5,319 nucleotides of DNA from an uncultured beta proteobacterium (GTDB lineage: Bacteria; Pseudomonadota; Gammaproteobacteria; Burkholderiales; Burkholderiaceae_B): the NCBI GenBank assembly GCA_903924715.1, contig CAIYCP010000459.1, positions 1 through 5,319 on the forward strand, read 5' to 3'. The notes under the pieces were generated by a model. The model worked only from the letters and a program-made list of their open reading frames with translations. It was not told the origin of the DNA and made no database searches. Below are positions 4,957 to 5,319 of the stretch, piece by piece. Made by a program: the position numbers and the translations under genes. Within the stretch, counting starts at the first letter, position 1; each line of letters starts with the position of its first letter.

Positions 4957-5292
4957 CTACTTCGCGGGGCTCAACATTCCTGACATTGATGAAATCAAAC
5001 TATCAGCAACCTTGCCACTATCAACTTTGTACTGACCGCGCGCCAAATCATTTTGCAACGAAGCCACCTTATTAGCATCAAAAGGTGGCGCAACTGCAGC
5101 AGCAGACTGAATCGACTTCAGATAATCTGAAATCACTCTTGTCGTGGACCCTGGCGGCGCGGGTCTCTCGATTTTTGGTTGAGTAGGTAGATTTAAAGGG
5201 TTCGCGCTCAGACCATTACTGACAAGCGGATCCGCCTGAGTTTTGTCAGTAACGCTTGGTTGAGTGCTATTGATGCCGTTTGGTATGTTCAT
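4957..5292 (-). CDS. flgM: FlgM, anti-sigma-28 factor (negative regulator of flagellin synthesis)
   Basis: FlgM binds the flagellar sigma factor FliA in the cytoplasm and is exported once the hook-basal body is complete, releasing FliA for late genes such as flagellins. The protein has 111 residues, close to the usual ~100. Residues 1-70 are Pro/Ser/Thr/Asn-rich and look disordered, as FlgM is when free. The diagnostic C-terminal FlgM region is at about residues 71-102: FDANKVASLQNDLARGQYKV followed by DSGKVADSLI, matching the family pattern of a Val/Leu helix, a GxYKxD turn and GKIADxLI. The start at 5292 follows AAGGGCGG about six bases upstream. The gene lies directly before four flagellin-family genes, which fits its role. 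It is 27 bases from the window edge, so its own promoter or operon partners are mostly outside. It ends with a short tail after the domain. Confidence 0.88.
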   Translation of the reverse strand: MNIPNGINSTQPSVTDKTQADPLVSNGLSANPLNLPTQPKIERPAPPGSTTRVISDYLKSIQSAAAVAPPFDANKVASLQNDLARGQYKVDSGKVADSLISSMSGMLSPAK

Positions 5293-5319
5293 GATGCGCC
5301 GCCCTTAAATGGTTAAAAA

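Overview
The window is a flagellar filament locus from a proteobacterium. All seven supported genes lie on the minus strand, so transcription runs from right to left. The FlgM-type anti-sigma factor implies a FliA (sigma-28) flagellar cascade. The flagellins are short (268-274 aa), as is common for alphaproteobacterial-type flagellins. The two small proteins resemble the alphaproteobacterial flagellin accessory protein FlaF and, less strongly, FliS. Base composition looks moderate, a little under half GC by eye. I cannot place the organism more precisely: FlaF-like genes suggest Alphaproteobacteria, while the FlgM tail also resembles beta/gamma versions.

Order in the direction of transcription: FlgM (5292-4957); flagellin A, 274 aa (4878-4054); flagellin B, 268 aa (3819-3013); flagellin-like C, 268 aa, divergent and lysine-rich with an altered C-terminus (2935-2129); FlaF/FliS-like copy 1, 131 aa (2004-1609); flagellin D, 268 aa, about 85% identical to B (1410-604); FlaF/FliS-like copy 2, 132 aa (537-139). 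Positions 1-138 have no convincing gene, only an imperfect hairpin.

The layout reflects an internal tandem duplication. Flagellins B and D are sister copies, each is preceded by a related leader of about 125 bp, and each unit ends in a nearly identical FlaF/FliS-like gene. Flagellin-like C is present only in the B unit. No gene-free stretch exceeds 300 bases. The two largest gaps (3820-4053 and 1411-1608) hold the conserved leaders of B and D; both leaders contain a hairpin, and that of D contains a sigma-54-like site.

Functionally, FlgM would hold FliA inactive until the hook is finished and FlgM is exported. Flagellins A, B and D would then build the filament, and the FlaF/FliS-like proteins would assist or regulate flagellin synthesis or export. 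C is the oddity: it keeps the flagellin fold pattern but has lost the usual aromatic-arginine end. These roles rest on family resemblance, not on any search.
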